From Clostridia bacterium (GTDB lineage: Bacteria > Bacillota > Clostridia > Oscillospirales > Acutalibacteraceae): a stretch of 64,000 bases of DNA. Positions 8,462-16,791 of this stretch are shown piece after piece. Position 1 is the first letter of the stretch, and each line of letters begins with the position of its first letter. The notes beneath the pieces are model-generated. The model was given only the letters and a program-made list of their open reading frames with translations, made no database searches and had not been told where the DNA came from. Position numbers and translations under genes: made by a program. The stretch spans positions 45,299 through 109,298 of the forward strand of contig CAAGMR010000024.1 in the NCBI GenBank assembly GCA_900771085.1. Direction: 5' to 3'.

Positions 8462-9206
8462 ATTGTTTCTTTCCATCCTCTATTCTTATGTCCCGGAAAT
8501 ACGGGCTCAAAATATCAAAAATGTTATCGTCCATTGTGCCGTATCCTCGCGGATACTGCAGCTTTGTTCCGTTGTCAAATTCCACTATGTAACTTACAGG
8601 TGCATCGCTCTCTATGATGAACTCATCATATTCATCACAGAGTTCCATAAAGCTGCAGAGCTGTCCGGTTACTTCGCACCATTTATCAGTGCCTGTCTTC
8701 TTCTCATTGATTATACGCTTTTCACCATCAGCGTGCTCAACAATTTTCTTTATTGAATGCTCTGAAAAATGATATTCAGGTGATGACGAACGCCCGTCAA
8801 ACATAAAGAGCTCCGGCATCCCCAGGGTTTCCCTGGCAACAGACGATAAACCGGATAGACTGCCATTCCCCATTATTCCGGTATGACGTTTTTCACTGCC
8901 ATCGGAGTACTTTATGAAAAGCTTCCAGTGACCGTCATCCGGTGTCCGTTTTCTTTCACCCGGCTCGCCTAGTTCTCTCATAATCCGGCTTATGAGTTTA
9001 TTGGCCACCTCTTCTTTCATCCTAAACCTGCGCTCCTGTCCATGGGCAGGCAAACGCTCAACGGATGTCTTATATGAAGTAAAGAAAACCATGCCTTTTG
9101 CCGTAACTGAAAGATGCTGCTCATAGCAGATACCCGGCTTCAGCCTCTCATTTTCTTTTTTAATATTGGAAACAAGAGTTATCCTGTTTATCTCGCAACA
9201 CTGCAA
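8442..9206 (-). CDS. Uncharacterised protein
   Basis: I do not recognise this protein of about 254 residues. It is soluble, with no signal peptide or membrane segment. The N-terminal third is basic; the middle contains the fragment HWKLFIKYSDGSEKRHTG, and a similar beta-hairpin-like unit recurs later (SYIVEFDNGTKLQYPRGYG), so the C-terminal part may hold two related beta units. The start is taken as the TTG at 9206, because GAGGTGAT sits 8 bases upstream; a GTG three codons earlier is inside that site. It overlaps the DUF1653 gene and probably forms an operon with it and the CBS protein. Confidence 0.6.
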   Translation of the reverse strand: MQCCEINRITLVSNIKKENERLKPGICYEQHLSVTAKGMVFFTSYKTSVERLPAHGQERRFRMKEEVANKLISRIMRELGEPGERKRTPDDGHWKLFIKYSDGSEKRHTGIMGNGSLSGLSSVARETLGMPELFMFDGRSSSPEYHFSEHSIKKIVEHADGEKRIINEKKTGTDKWCEVTGQLCSFMELCDEYDEFIIESDAPVSYIVEFDNGTKLQYPRGYGTMDDNIFDILSPYFRDIRIEDGKKQYGQYYI

Positions 9207-9259
9207 GAGTATCACCTCAACAGTATTTTAACATTTTTTAAGCTAAACTTTAAGTTTGA

Positions 9260-9268
9260 TGTTATAAT
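9260..9268 (+). promoter_or_regulatory. Extended -10 promoter of the 9301 gene
   Basis: TGTTATAAT is a perfect TATAAT (9263-9268) with an upstream TG (extended -10). No good -35 was found. It lies 32 bases before the start codon at 9301. Confidence 0.55.
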
Positions 9269-9300
9269 GCAATTGTAGATTGAATTGGGAGGCATCAACT

Positions 9301-9753
9301 ATGCTCTATACTTTCAAATTTGACAAAAAAGAATACAAACTCGAAGACAAATCCGGAAAGGACATCTGCAAGGCAAAGCTTAAGGATCACAAGCTCCTCC
9401 GTCCGGATGAGTTCGAGTTCAAGAATAAGGTAGCTGATACCAAAGAAACACATGATATCGGTAAGACAACAGCTCTTACAGTTAACTGGAAATTTACCGA
9501 TAACTCATCTCAGGACATTCCTCTTTCTCACTCAATCACTTTTGACGGCGAGAACATCTGGCAGTTCATTGAAGATAAAGGTTATACCTTCTCTTCCGCT
9601 TCAGCAGACGGCAAAGATGTATACACCGTAAAACAGAACGGCAATAAGGTAGCAACCATTACATGGGGTAAGAAACCTGAGGTTGAGACAGATCTTGACG
9701 ATCCTTACATGGTCTTCATCATCTGCTTCGCCATTGCAAAAATATCCGAATAA
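9301..9753 (+). CDS. Uncharacterised 150-residue protein
   Basis: The start at 9301 (MLYTFKFDKKEYKLEDK) has GGGAGG 8 bases upstream; an ATG seven codons earlier lacks a site. The protein is cytoplasmic, lysine-rich and predicted mainly beta-strand, with no motif I know. It begins like small beta proteins in which each strand ends in lysine-aspartate turns. It has its own promoter and terminator, so it is an independent unit. It is transcribed divergently from the unknown gene at 8442-9206. No function is proposed. Confidence 0.75.
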   Translation: MLYTFKFDKKEYKLEDKSGKDICKAKLKDHKLLRPDEFEFKNKVADTKETHDIGKTTALTVNWKFTDNSSQDIPLSHSITFDGENIWQFIEDKGYTFSSASADGKDVYTVKQNGNKVATITWGKKPEVETDLDDPYMVFIICFAIAKISE

Positions 9754-9756
9754 GAC

Positions 9757-9789
9757 AAAAGCGCTCACCTTTCGGTGAGCGCTTTTTTT
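9757..9789 (+). terminator. Bidirectional terminator between the 9301 gene and trpB2
   Basis: An AGCGCTCACC / GGTGAGCGCT stem with a TTTC loop is followed by seven T on the plus strand and preceded by four A, so it can also end trpB2 transcription on the minus strand. Confidence 0.9.
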
Positions 9790-9803
9790 GAGGGCAAATT
9801 TAT

Positions 9804-11180
9804 TTATTCAGCAACCTTTGGGAGATTTGCAACAGATGCTGCAATTTCCTCATCTGTAGGGATGTAGTCTGTCATCTTGCCATCGTGGAATGCTTCATAA
9901 GCATACATATCGAAGTAACCTGTACCTGTAAGACCAAATACGATTGTCTTTTCTTCGCCTGTTTCCTTGCACTTAAGAGCTTCATCAATAGCAACTTTAA
10001 TAGCGTGTGAGCTTTCAGGCGCAGGAAGGATACCTTCAACGCGAGCGAATTCTTCAGCAGCCTTGAATACTTCTGTCTGTTCAACAGAAACAGCTTCCAT
10101 AAGACCATCATGGTAAAGCTGTGAAAGAGTTGTGCTCATACCGTGGAATCTGAGTCCGCCTGCATGGTTTGGTGAAGGAATGAAGCCGCTGCCAAGTGTA
10201 TACATCTTAGCGAGTGGGCAAATCATACCTGTGTCGCAGAAGTCATATGCATATGTGCCGCGAGTAAAGCTTGGGCATGATGCAGGTTCAACAGCGATGA
10301 TTCTGTAATCAGCTTCTCCTCTGAGCTTCTGGCCCATGAATGGAGAGATAAGACCACCAAGGTTTGAACCGCCGCCTGCGCAGCCGATGATGATGTCAGC
10401 CTTCTCGCCAACCTTATCAAGAGCAGCCTTTGCTTCAAGACCGATAACTGACTGATGAAGAAGAACCTGGTTAAGTACGCTACCTAAAACATAACGGTAA
10501 CCTTCTGTCTGTGTAGCAACTTCAACTGCTTCTGAGATTGCGCAGCCGAGAGAACCGGTTGTACCCGGATGCTCAGCAAGAATCTTCTTACCTACTTCTG
10601 TATCCATTGATGGAGAAGGTGTAACAGATGCGCCGTATGTTCTCATTACTTCACGGCGGAATGGCTTCTGCTCATAAGAAACCTTAACCATGTAAACCTT
10701 ACAGTCAAGTTCAAGATAAGAACAAGCCATTGAAAGAGCTGTACCCCACTGGCCTGCGCCTGTTTCTGTAGTTACGCCCTTAAGGCCCTGCTTCTTTGCA
10801 TAGTAAGCCTGAGCGATAGCTGAGTTAAGCTTATGGCTTCCTGATGTGTTGTTACCTTCAAATTTGTAGTAAATCTTTGCAGGTGTGCCAAGCTTCTTTT
10901 CAAGGCAATAAGCACGAACAAGTGGAGATGGTCTGTACATCTTGTAGAAATCACGGATTTCTTCAGGAATTGGAATATAAGGTGTTGTATCGTCGAGTTC
11001 CTGATCAACAAGTTCTTCACAGAATACGCCGGATAACTCTTCCTTAGTCATAGGCTGGCCGGTGCCCGGATTAAGAAGTGGTGCAGGCTTGTTAGTCATG
11101 TCTGCACGCATGTTATACCACTCTGTAGGCATTTCTGCTTCGTCGAGATAAATTTTGTAAGGGATTTTGTTTTCTGCCAT
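9804..11180 (-). CDS. trpB: Tryptophan synthase beta chain, TrpB2 type
   Basis: A PLP enzyme of 458 residues; the length and the sequence pattern are those of TrpB2, which is longer than TrpB1 (about 400) and usually not encoded beside trpA. The PLP lysine is K117 in NTSGSHKLNSA, and the phosphate-binding GCAGGGSNLGG loop is near residue 265. TrpB2 joins indole and serine, often as a salvage or indole-rescue enzyme. There is no trpA or other trp gene nearby. A tRNA-Trp T-box precedes it, so tryptophan starvation should switch it on. Confidence 0.93.
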   Translation of the reverse strand: MAENKIPYKIYLDEAEMPTEWYNMRADMTNKPAPLLNPGTGQPMTKEELSGVFCEELVDQELDDTTPYIPIPEEIRDFYKMYRPSPLVRAYCLEKKLGTPAKIYYKFEGNNTSGSHKLNSAIAQAYYAKKQGLKGVTTETGAGQWGTALSMACSYLELDCKVYMVKVSYEQKPFRREVMRTYGASVTPSPSMDTEVGKKILAEHPGTTGSLGCAISEAVEVATQTEGYRYVLGSVLNQVLLHQSVIGLEAKAALDKVGEKADIIIGCAGGGSNLGGLISPFMGQKLRGEADYRIIAVEPASCPSFTRGTYAYDFCDTGMICPLAKMYTLGSGFIPSPNHAGGLRFHGMSTTLSQLYHDGLMEAVSVEQTEVFKAAEEFARVEGILPAPESSHAIKVAIDEALKCKETGEEKTIVFGLTGTGYFDMYAYEAFHDGKMTDYIPTDEEIAASVANLPKVAE

Positions 11181-11207
11181 TGGTAATCTTTCCTTTCATT
11201 TTGTGTG

Positions 11208-11484
11208 ACAAATAAAAAAATCCTGTCCCTGCATTTCTGCTGGGACAGGATGTGAATACTTTCCTGCGGTGCCACCCGGCTTGACGTTTTAACGCCCGCT
11301 TTGCGCATACTATCATATGCAGACTTTTATTAACGGGGAGTCATGCCCCGGCTCACATACTATAATTTCTGCTCGCCCTCAGAAGCCCATTCAGAACCGG
11401 CTTTCCTGTTGCGATTCCACCATCCGCAACTCTCTGTAAGAAAAGGAACAGTACTTACTTACTCTTCTTCTACGGTTTAGTAGT
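11208..11484 (-). promoter_or_regulatory. T-box riboswitch, tRNA-Trp specific
   Basis: The minus-strand leader of trpB2 carries a full T-box. The conserved GGGTGGCACCGC element is at about 11277-11266; its TGGC (11274-11271) would pair with the GCCA 3' end of tRNA-Trp, which has a G discriminator base. The stem I apical hairpin (GTTGCG...CGCAAC) lies near 11435-11405. The specifier triplet is TGG (11389-11387), preceded by GAA. It ends in a rho-independent terminator (ATCCTGTCCC / GGGACAGGAT, then eight T) at 11250-11210. Specificity is inferred from the specifier and the discriminator, which agree. Confidence 0.92.
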
Positions 11485-11513
11485 AGTTTACTAGGCTAAA
11501 GCGTTTTTGTCAA
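11485..11513 (-). promoter_or_regulatory. Promoter of the T-box/trpB2 transcript
   Basis: A consensus -35 TTGACA (11513-11508), a 17-base spacer and -10 TAAACT (11490-11485) on the minus strand. It lies immediately after the stop codon of the pyruvyl-transferase gene. Confidence 0.75.
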
Positions 11514-11517
11514 CTAC

Positions 11518-12957
11518 TTAAAGATGTTTTTTTATGTATTCCGGCTCAGGATCCTTGTCATCGAAGACATTACGGATTTTTCTCTTAAGTCTGAGCTTAA
11601 GGACTTTCGGCTGTCTCTTTATACGATTCCACTCTTCAATGGCCTCTTCCCTGTTCTGTGGAAGCGGTCTGCCGTCCGGTGTGAGACCCTTGGCTTTCTC
11701 TTTTTCAGCCCTGTAGTCCTCATCTTCCTTGAGCTGGTCTTCAATGATTGCCAGCTTTTCGGAAAGCTGCTCATCAGACATTATCGGTCTGTGCTCTCTG
11801 CCTTCAAGATCGTGAATAGCATCAAGAATAAACTTCTTGCCTTCTGCCGAAAACTCTTTGCGTTTTTCTTCTACAGGTGCAAAGTCAATATCTTCCATGC
11901 CAAGAGATGTATCCATATCATCGTCTGCCACTCTTCTGTCTTCAAGATTGAAGATGGAGAGAAGGTTGTCTATCTTGTCTCCGGCTCTCTTTCCTACAAA
12001 GAACTGCTTCTGCATGATGATAGCGAGTACGATTTCATGGAAGGAATTTGTGAAAATGTATTCGGCATTGAGAATGTACCAGAGCCATTCCTCTACACCG
12101 ATGTCATAGATCATTCTGTGATTTACTTCCTCAGGAAGTTCACGCTTCTCATAGTCCTCGTTAAGTTCAATGAGGTCAAGGCCTTTTTCCTTTGCAAAAA
12201 GGCCGGCCTTCTGAAGAAGGCGAGGATTTTCTTCCATTACGATATATGTCAGAACGTAAGGCTTTTCAGGCGCATTCTCCGGCTTTCTGGCAAGAGAGGT
12301 ATAGAACTCCTTATCCATAAAGAAAACAGGGTCGCAAAGAACAGGAATATCAAGACCTGTAAGGTTGTCGAGTTCCTCTTTGAGACTGTTTTCGCGGACG
12401 GAGATGTAATCGAAGTCCGCAAGCCATGGAAGGATCTGCTTTTTGTCTGGAAGCTTGTACTTTGTTGCGCCTCGTGAAGGTGTGTAAGCAATTTTCTTCT
12501 TGCCATCCATACATTTGGACGCAAGCCAGAAACCTCTGTCAAAGCCCGTAATTCTGTTGCGCTTCCAGATAATATCGGTAACGCAGATGTAGCAATCAAA
12601 ATCAAGATCGCAGTCCGGCTTATCCATAAGGTTCTGGTTATAGCATTTGTCTGTTGTTTTGTAATGCTCTTTTATAAACTCGTCAAAGCGATCGAATCGC
12701 TTTTCCCTTTCGTAAAAGAGGACTCTCCACTTTTTGAGAAGTCGCTCCTGCTTATAAGGGTTGCTGTCCGGTTTGTCAATAACAGAAAACAACGGGTGTC
12801 TTACATCGAACTTTCCAAAATAACATGGCTTGTAGTCAATGATTGTGCTGTCAATGCCGTTATCTTTCAGAAAATTCTGAAATACCATTGAATGAAGTGG
12901 TGAAGCAAAATTCAGTACCTTGGTATGCATGTTTACCGAGAGAATTCCAATTTTCAT
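11518..12957 (-). CDS. Polysaccharide pyruvyl transferase family protein
   Basis: A 479-residue protein starting MKIGILSVNMHTKVLNFASPLHS, with the beta-alpha start and central TNSFH motif (EYIFTNSFHEIVLAIIM, about residue 300) of the polysaccharide pyruvyl transferase superfamily. Members add ketal pyruvate to cell-surface glycans or are GT-B-like enzymes of unknown activity. Residues 390-479 form a charged, lysine/glutamate-rich tail that is not part of the core domain. No signal peptide; likely cytoplasmic. It stands alone, without other glycan genes, so its substrate cannot be guessed. The -10 box and ribosome binding site lie inside a hairpin (see 12958-13017). Confidence 0.82.
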   Translation of the reverse strand: MKIGILSVNMHTKVLNFASPLHSMVFQNFLKDNGIDSTIIDYKPCYFGKFDVRHPLFSVIDKPDSNPYKQERLLKKWRVLFYEREKRFDRFDEFIKEHYKTTDKCYNQNLMDKPDCDLDFDCYICVTDIIWKRNRITGFDRGFWLASKCMDGKKKIAYTPSRGATKYKLPDKKQILPWLADFDYISVRENSLKEELDNLTGLDIPVLCDPVFFMDKEFYTSLARKPENAPEKPYVLTYIVMEENPRLLQKAGLFAKEKGLDLIELNEDYEKRELPEEVNHRMIYDIGVEEWLWYILNAEYIFTNSFHEIVLAIIMQKQFFVGKRAGDKIDNLLSIFNLEDRRVADDDMDTSLGMEDIDFAPVEEKRKEFSAEGKKFILDAIHDLEGREHRPIMSDEQLSEKLAIIEDQLKEDEDYRAEKEKAKGLTPDGRPLPQNREEAIEEWNRIKRQPKVLKLRLKRKIRNVFDDKDPEPEYIKKHL

Positions 12958-13017
12958 AAAAAAAGCCTTTCACATGGTTTTTAATACACTGTTCGTATTA
13001 TACCATGAAAAAGGCTT
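12958..13017 (-). terminator. TetR-gene terminator hairpin with an embedded promoter
   Basis: On the minus strand, AAGCCTTTTTCATGGT pairs with ACCATGTGAAAGGCTT (one mismatch), followed by a T-run that ends at the ATG of the next gene. The loop region contains TGGTATAAT (TATAAT at 13002-12997), an extended -10. The downstream arm holds AAAGG, the only ribosome binding site for the gene at 12957. Confidence 0.75.
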
Positions 13018-13033
13018 AATATAAATCTATTTG

Positions 13034-13603
13034 TTACTTCTTGAAATCGTCCATTCTGCTGTTGTAGCAGTTGATAAGAATCAGAGCTACTTCCTCTACA
13101 GGTTCTTTATAGCCTCTGCTTACCCAGAGTTTGATAATTGAAAGAATACCTGAAATAAAGAAATGGCTGATGTACTGTACGCGATGAGGCTCAGTTACAT
13201 CGTAGCCTGCAAGAATCGGTCTTATCAGCAGCTCAACGAAGTTTTTATCATCGTCGAACCAGATATTAACATCCTGATTGAAGAAGGATTTTACGAAGTC
13301 ATCGTTTTCCTTTAAAACTTCAAGATAAGGAATAATCAGCTGGTTTTTGATGTCTTCCGAGCTGTTGTTGTCAACGATACTCAAACGGATTGTTGATGCC
13401 AGATGAGCAATTGTGGCATCCTGGATTGCTTCCAGAAGATCCATAAGATTATCAAAATGAGCATAAAATGTTGAACGGTTTATTCCCGCTCTCTGACAGA
13501 CCTCAGAGATACTGATATCTTCAAACTGCTTTACTCGCATTATTTCAAGCAATGCAAGAGCAAGCTTTCTCTGAGATTTGTTTTTAATACCTAACATATC
13601 CAT
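13034..13603 (-). CDS. TetR/AcrR family transcriptional regulator
   Basis: A 189-residue regulator from the ATG at 13603, which has GGGAG 8 bases upstream (the frame is open to a GTG at 13618). The N-terminal helix-turn-helix is clear: ISISEVCQRAGINRSTFYAHF at about residues 30-50, followed by the usual YxHFxNxxDLL segment. The C-terminal ligand domain (about residues 75-189) resembles the TetR_C_8-like domain of Firmicutes. It lies downstream of the adenylate-forming enzyme gene, with a 31-bp perfect inverted repeat 23 bases upstream of its start that could be its operator. Confidence 0.9.
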   Translation of the reverse strand: MDMLGIKNKSQRKLALALLEIMRVKQFEDISISEVCQRAGINRSTFYAHFDNLMDLLEAIQDATIAHLASTIRLSIVDNNSSEDIKNQLIIPYLEVLKENDDFVKSFFNQDVNIWFDDDKNFVELLIRPILAGYDVTEPHRVQYISHFFISGILSIIKLWVSRGYKEPVEEVALILINCYNSRMDDFKK

Positions 13604-13625
13604 ATCAAATTCTCCCACACAGTTT

Positions 13626-13656
13626 AATCACCCTACACAAATAGTATAGGGTGATT
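13626..13656. promoter_or_regulatory. Inverted repeat, probable TetR operator
   Basis: AATCACCCTA (13626-13635) and TAGGGTGATT (13647-13656) are perfect 10-base arms around an 11-base centre. No T-run follows on the minus strand, so a terminator is unlikely. Its place just before the TetR gene suggests autoregulation. Confidence 0.6.
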
Positions 13657-13707
13657 TTCTTAAATGAGTATTAACTCACCGACATACTTGTTCTAAAAAT
13701 GTGAATA

Positions 13708-15450
13708 TTATGCGTGAACCACTCTCTGATTATGATTGAGATCGTAATCTGATGCAAGTTTCTTGTAGTCAATCTTGTCCATACCTGTCATTGGCATCTC
13801 GTCGATAACAACAACATCACATGGGCGTCCACGTTCTTCAATTTCTTCGTCAATGAGTTTCCAGAGAGCTGCAACAGTCTCTTCCTTCTTTGTAGGGTCT
13901 TCAAGTTTAACAACTGCAAGCGGAAGCTGTCCCTGTAAGTGGTCGTTGTCGTTTACGCCAACTACTGCAACTGCTTCAACATTCTTTACTGTGCCAAGCT
14001 GACCCTCAGTACCAACCGGGAATACCTTATGACCATCAAATCTTGTGATCATTCTCTTAATACGGCCCTTGATGAAAATAAATCCATCCTCATCCATGTA
14101 TCCGATATCGCCACTGTGAACCCATACTGTTCCATCAGGATGTGTTCTCATGGTACGAGCGGTTTCTTCAGGGTCTGCGAAATAGCCCTTCATGAGTGCA
14201 GGACCGGACATGCAGAGTTCGCCTTCCTCGTTATAACTTAATTCCTCTGTTGTTCCCGGCTTAAATACACTTACTACCGTGCTAAGAAGCGGATAACCTA
14301 CACTAAGGCTCTTTACGTTATTTCTGCAACCACAGGAAGCAGCTGAAGAAACTTCGCTCATACCATATCCCTGTGAAATTGGATACTTTGCGCCTCTGCT
14401 GAGAAGGAAATCATTAAGTTTCTCTTCAAGACCGGCATTGATTGTGTCACCGCCGGAGCCGCAAGTATACATGAAATCAAGTCTGAGGCCTTTCTTTGCC
14501 TCTTTACTGTTCATTAACTTCTCATAATGAGTAGGTACAAGCATTGTGTGGTTTGGCTTATATTTCTTAATAAGGTGACCTACCTTATCAGGTTCAAACT
14601 TCGGAATCATAATTACTTCTGCACCAAATACCAATGGCATATGAAGACTTGATACAAGTCCATATGATGAGAAGCATGGTACGATATTGAGATATCTCTG
14701 TTCTCTTGTGTACTTAACCTGGCAAGCGCCAAAGTCCTGAAGAAGAGCTGAGAAACCAAGGTCTGTAATCATAACGCCCTTTGGACGTCCTGTTGTACCA
14801 CCTGTCAATGTGATTGCAGCTGCATGATCCTTTGAGAATGGAGCAGGTTCACATGTATCGGTGTCAACGCCATAAGAAATGAATGTCTTCCAGTTTACTG
14901 TCTTATCTGTGTATTCAATCTTTGGAGCAGGCATCTTAAGCTGCTTTGCATGTCTGATGATGAAAGGCATGTTGTTTTCAACTTTGATAATAACTACCTT
15001 GCCTATACCAAGTTCGTCAAGTCCATCTTTTACAGCGTCATATGCCAGGTCAATGCATACAAAAACATCAGAACCGGATGCTTCTACAAACTCAAGGATT
15101 TCTTTTCCGCTTCTTCTTGGGTCAAGAGTAAGCATTGTTGCACCAATCTTACTGAGGGCATAAAGACAATAAGTAACTTCAGGAAGTGTGCCTGAGCATA
15201 CAGGAACTGTATCTCCTGCTTTAATTCCGAGAGCTCTGAAGGATTTAACTGTTTCTTCGATATGCTCATGGATTTCACCGTAAGTAATAACCTTATCAAA
15301 GAAGTTGATAGCTTTGTTTCCTTCAAAGCCTGTTGAGCCTCTCATGAAAGCCTGATAGATAGTTTCCTCTGGAACAGATGCATTCCAGTCCTCCTCAAGG
15401 AAATACTTTTTCCAAGGCTTCTCTACGCTTGGTAATCTTTTTTCTGACAT
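13708..15450 (-). CDS. Class I adenylate-forming enzyme (acyl-CoA synthetase-like)
   Basis: A 580-residue AMP-binding enzyme; the start at 15450 has AGGAGG 9 bases upstream, while the earlier ATG at 15471 has none. Motifs in order: the P-loop-like LTGGTTGRPKGVM (about residue 215), YGMSEVSSA (about residue 365) and the hinge VHSGDIGYMDEDGFIFIKGRIKRMI (shown in part; about 455-480), followed by the C-terminal lid with IDYKKL near the end, where the lysine is catalytic. It should activate a carboxylic acid, probably a fatty or aromatic acid, as an acyl-adenylate. The substrate is unknown. It is grouped with a TetR regulator, common for acid-degrading or lipid genes. Confidence 0.9.
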   Translation of the reverse strand: MSEKRLPSVEKPWKKYFLEEDWNASVPEETIYQAFMRGSTGFEGNKAINFFDKVITYGEIHEHIEETVKSFRALGIKAGDTVPVCSGTLPEVTYCLYALSKIGATMLTLDPRRSGKEILEFVEASGSDVFVCIDLAYDAVKDGLDELGIGKVVIIKVENNMPFIIRHAKQLKMPAPKIEYTDKTVNWKTFISYGVDTDTCEPAPFSKDHAAAITLTGGTTGRPKGVMITDLGFSALLQDFGACQVKYTREQRYLNIVPCFSSYGLVSSLHMPLVFGAEVIMIPKFEPDKVGHLIKKYKPNHTMLVPTHYEKLMNSKEAKKGLRLDFMYTCGSGGDTINAGLEEKLNDFLLSRGAKYPISQGYGMSEVSSAASCGCRNNVKSLSVGYPLLSTVVSVFKPGTTEELSYNEEGELCMSGPALMKGYFADPEETARTMRTHPDGTVWVHSGDIGYMDEDGFIFIKGRIKRMITRFDGHKVFPVGTEGQLGTVKNVEAVAVVGVNDNDHLQGQLPLAVVKLEDPTKKEETVAALWKLIDEEIEERGRPCDVVVIDEMPMTGMDKIDYKKLASDYDLNHNQRVVHA

Positions 15451-15638
15451 TTGGGTGTTCCTCCTATCCATATTTGGTGTGTTTTCTTAAAAATACAGAA
15501 TAATAGCGAAAATTAGTCTATTATCAATTTAAATGTATACTGTGAGCAATTACTCTCCCACAACAAAAACGCAACTTGTGTTGGATTTCCGTACATCATT
15601 GACATTCTTTTAACAAAAAATCGACATTTTGACATAAA

Positions 15639-15680
15639 ATAAATCCCGTTACGTTGTTGTAACGGGACTTGTTTTTGTTG
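15639..15680 (-). terminator. Terminator downstream of the GTPase gene
   Basis: TCCCGTTAC / GTAACGGGA with a 6-base loop; on the minus strand it is followed by TTTATTTTAT. It lies 20 bases after the GTPase stop codon. Confidence 0.75.
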
Positions 15681-15699
15681 ACTATTCACAAATTGTATT

Positions 15700-16773
15700 C
15701 TAAATTCGCATCTCTGCAAGTTCCAGAGCAAGCTTTCCGAGAGAATATGTACCTGCTCCTGCAACATATGACTTAATGAAAGGTATGCGTCTGATGAAGC
15801 GCATATTGACTACCTTACGTCCAATGCGTGAGGTTGCATCTGACTTGTCAACAAGTCTAAGCAATCTTTCAGTTCCGGAATCATCAAGAGCAAATTCATT
15901 TGAGATTCTGTTGAGCATATTTCTCTGAATATCTTTGATAAAGTCACCATCCGGCTTCTCGGTTGGAAGGAAAGCGACTAAAGCGGAAGCGGCAGTCGCA
16001 GTCTTAACATAGGACTCGGCTGAGCGCTTAAGCACCTTTACTGACATACGCTCCATTATCTCGGTGTTTACATCTTTCGCATGCGGCATCATCTCTTTTG
16101 TAAGATCAAGAAGTCTGTCTGTGCCATATGCGTCAATCTTGCTGTTTTTATCAATAACAAACTCTTTGGCAAGAATTGAAACTATGCCATTGATATTGAG
16201 TTTTCTCTTCTTTCTGTATTTGAAAAGAACCTTTTTGAAGGTTTTCTCGTTCTCCTCTGCAGCTTCCTTTGAGTAGTTCTTGGTGAAGATTACGATGATT
16301 GGAACATTCTTCCACATCTTGGAAACTCTTGCGATATTGTCCAGAGAATTCTTGGAAATGCGCTGAGACTGAGCGTCAATGCAGAACCAGATGGCATGAA
16401 TTACGTTATCTGAGTTCTCCATCTTGAGGCCCTTTTCAGACCATTTCTTAACTGCTCTCTTTATCTTCTGCTGTCTGAGAACACCGTATTCGAAACCGAT
16501 TGTGTCAACAAGTCTGAACGGAAGGCCTTCTGACTCGTATGACTTCATTGACTTTGTAACGGAATCTCCTTTGCCGGTTCTGGCAACTTCTTTGCCTATA
16601 ATGGCGTTTATCAATGTACTTTTTCCAGCTCCGGAGACACCCATTACGAGAATGTTCATCTTATCATTTACACTGAAATTCTTTTCGCGAAGTTTCTGCT
16701 TTCTGTCGTTGCGTTTTGAAGCAACTGATTCACCGGCAGCTCCGACTTTAGATGCAAGGTTATCAATATTCAT
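15700..16773 (-). CDS. Dynamin/YcjF-like GTPase (P-loop protein)
   Basis: A 357-residue P-loop protein. Walker A GVSGAGKST is at residues 45-53, and the G3 motif DTIG at 90-93. The expected G4 motif ([NT]KxD) reads TKNY at 164-167, so the aspartate that selects guanine is missing. The C-terminal 80 residues hold alanine/glycine-rich hydrophobic helices (from VKTATAASALVAF, and SYVAGAGTYSLGKLALELA) resembling the DUF697 membrane-associated domain. It probably acts at the membrane; its cellular role is unknown. It lies 18 bases downstream of the esterase gene and could be in the same operon. Confidence 0.8.
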   Translation of the reverse strand: MNIDNLASKVGAAGESVASKRNDRKQKLREKNFSVNDKMNILVMGVSGAGKSTLINAIIGKEVARTGKGDSVTKSMKSYESEGLPFRLVDTIGFEYGVLRQQKIKRAVKKWSEKGLKMENSDNVIHAIWFCIDAQSQRISKNSLDNIARVSKMWKNVPIIVIFTKNYSKEAAEENEKTFKKVLFKYRKKRKLNINGIVSILAKEFVIDKNSKIDAYGTDRLLDLTKEMMPHAKDVNTEIMERMSVKVLKRSAESYVKTATAASALVAFLPTEKPDGDFIKDIQRNMLNRISNEFALDDSGTERLLRLVDKSDATSRIGRKVVNMRFIRRIPFIKSYVAGAGTYSLGKLALELAEMRI

Positions 16774-16791
16774 GATTTCTTCTCCAACTGA

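Noticed and set aside
15513..15767. An 84-codon open frame on the minus strand overlapping the end of the GTPase gene
   Set aside because: It lies in another frame of a confident gene, and the rest is the terminator region; no ribosome binding site.
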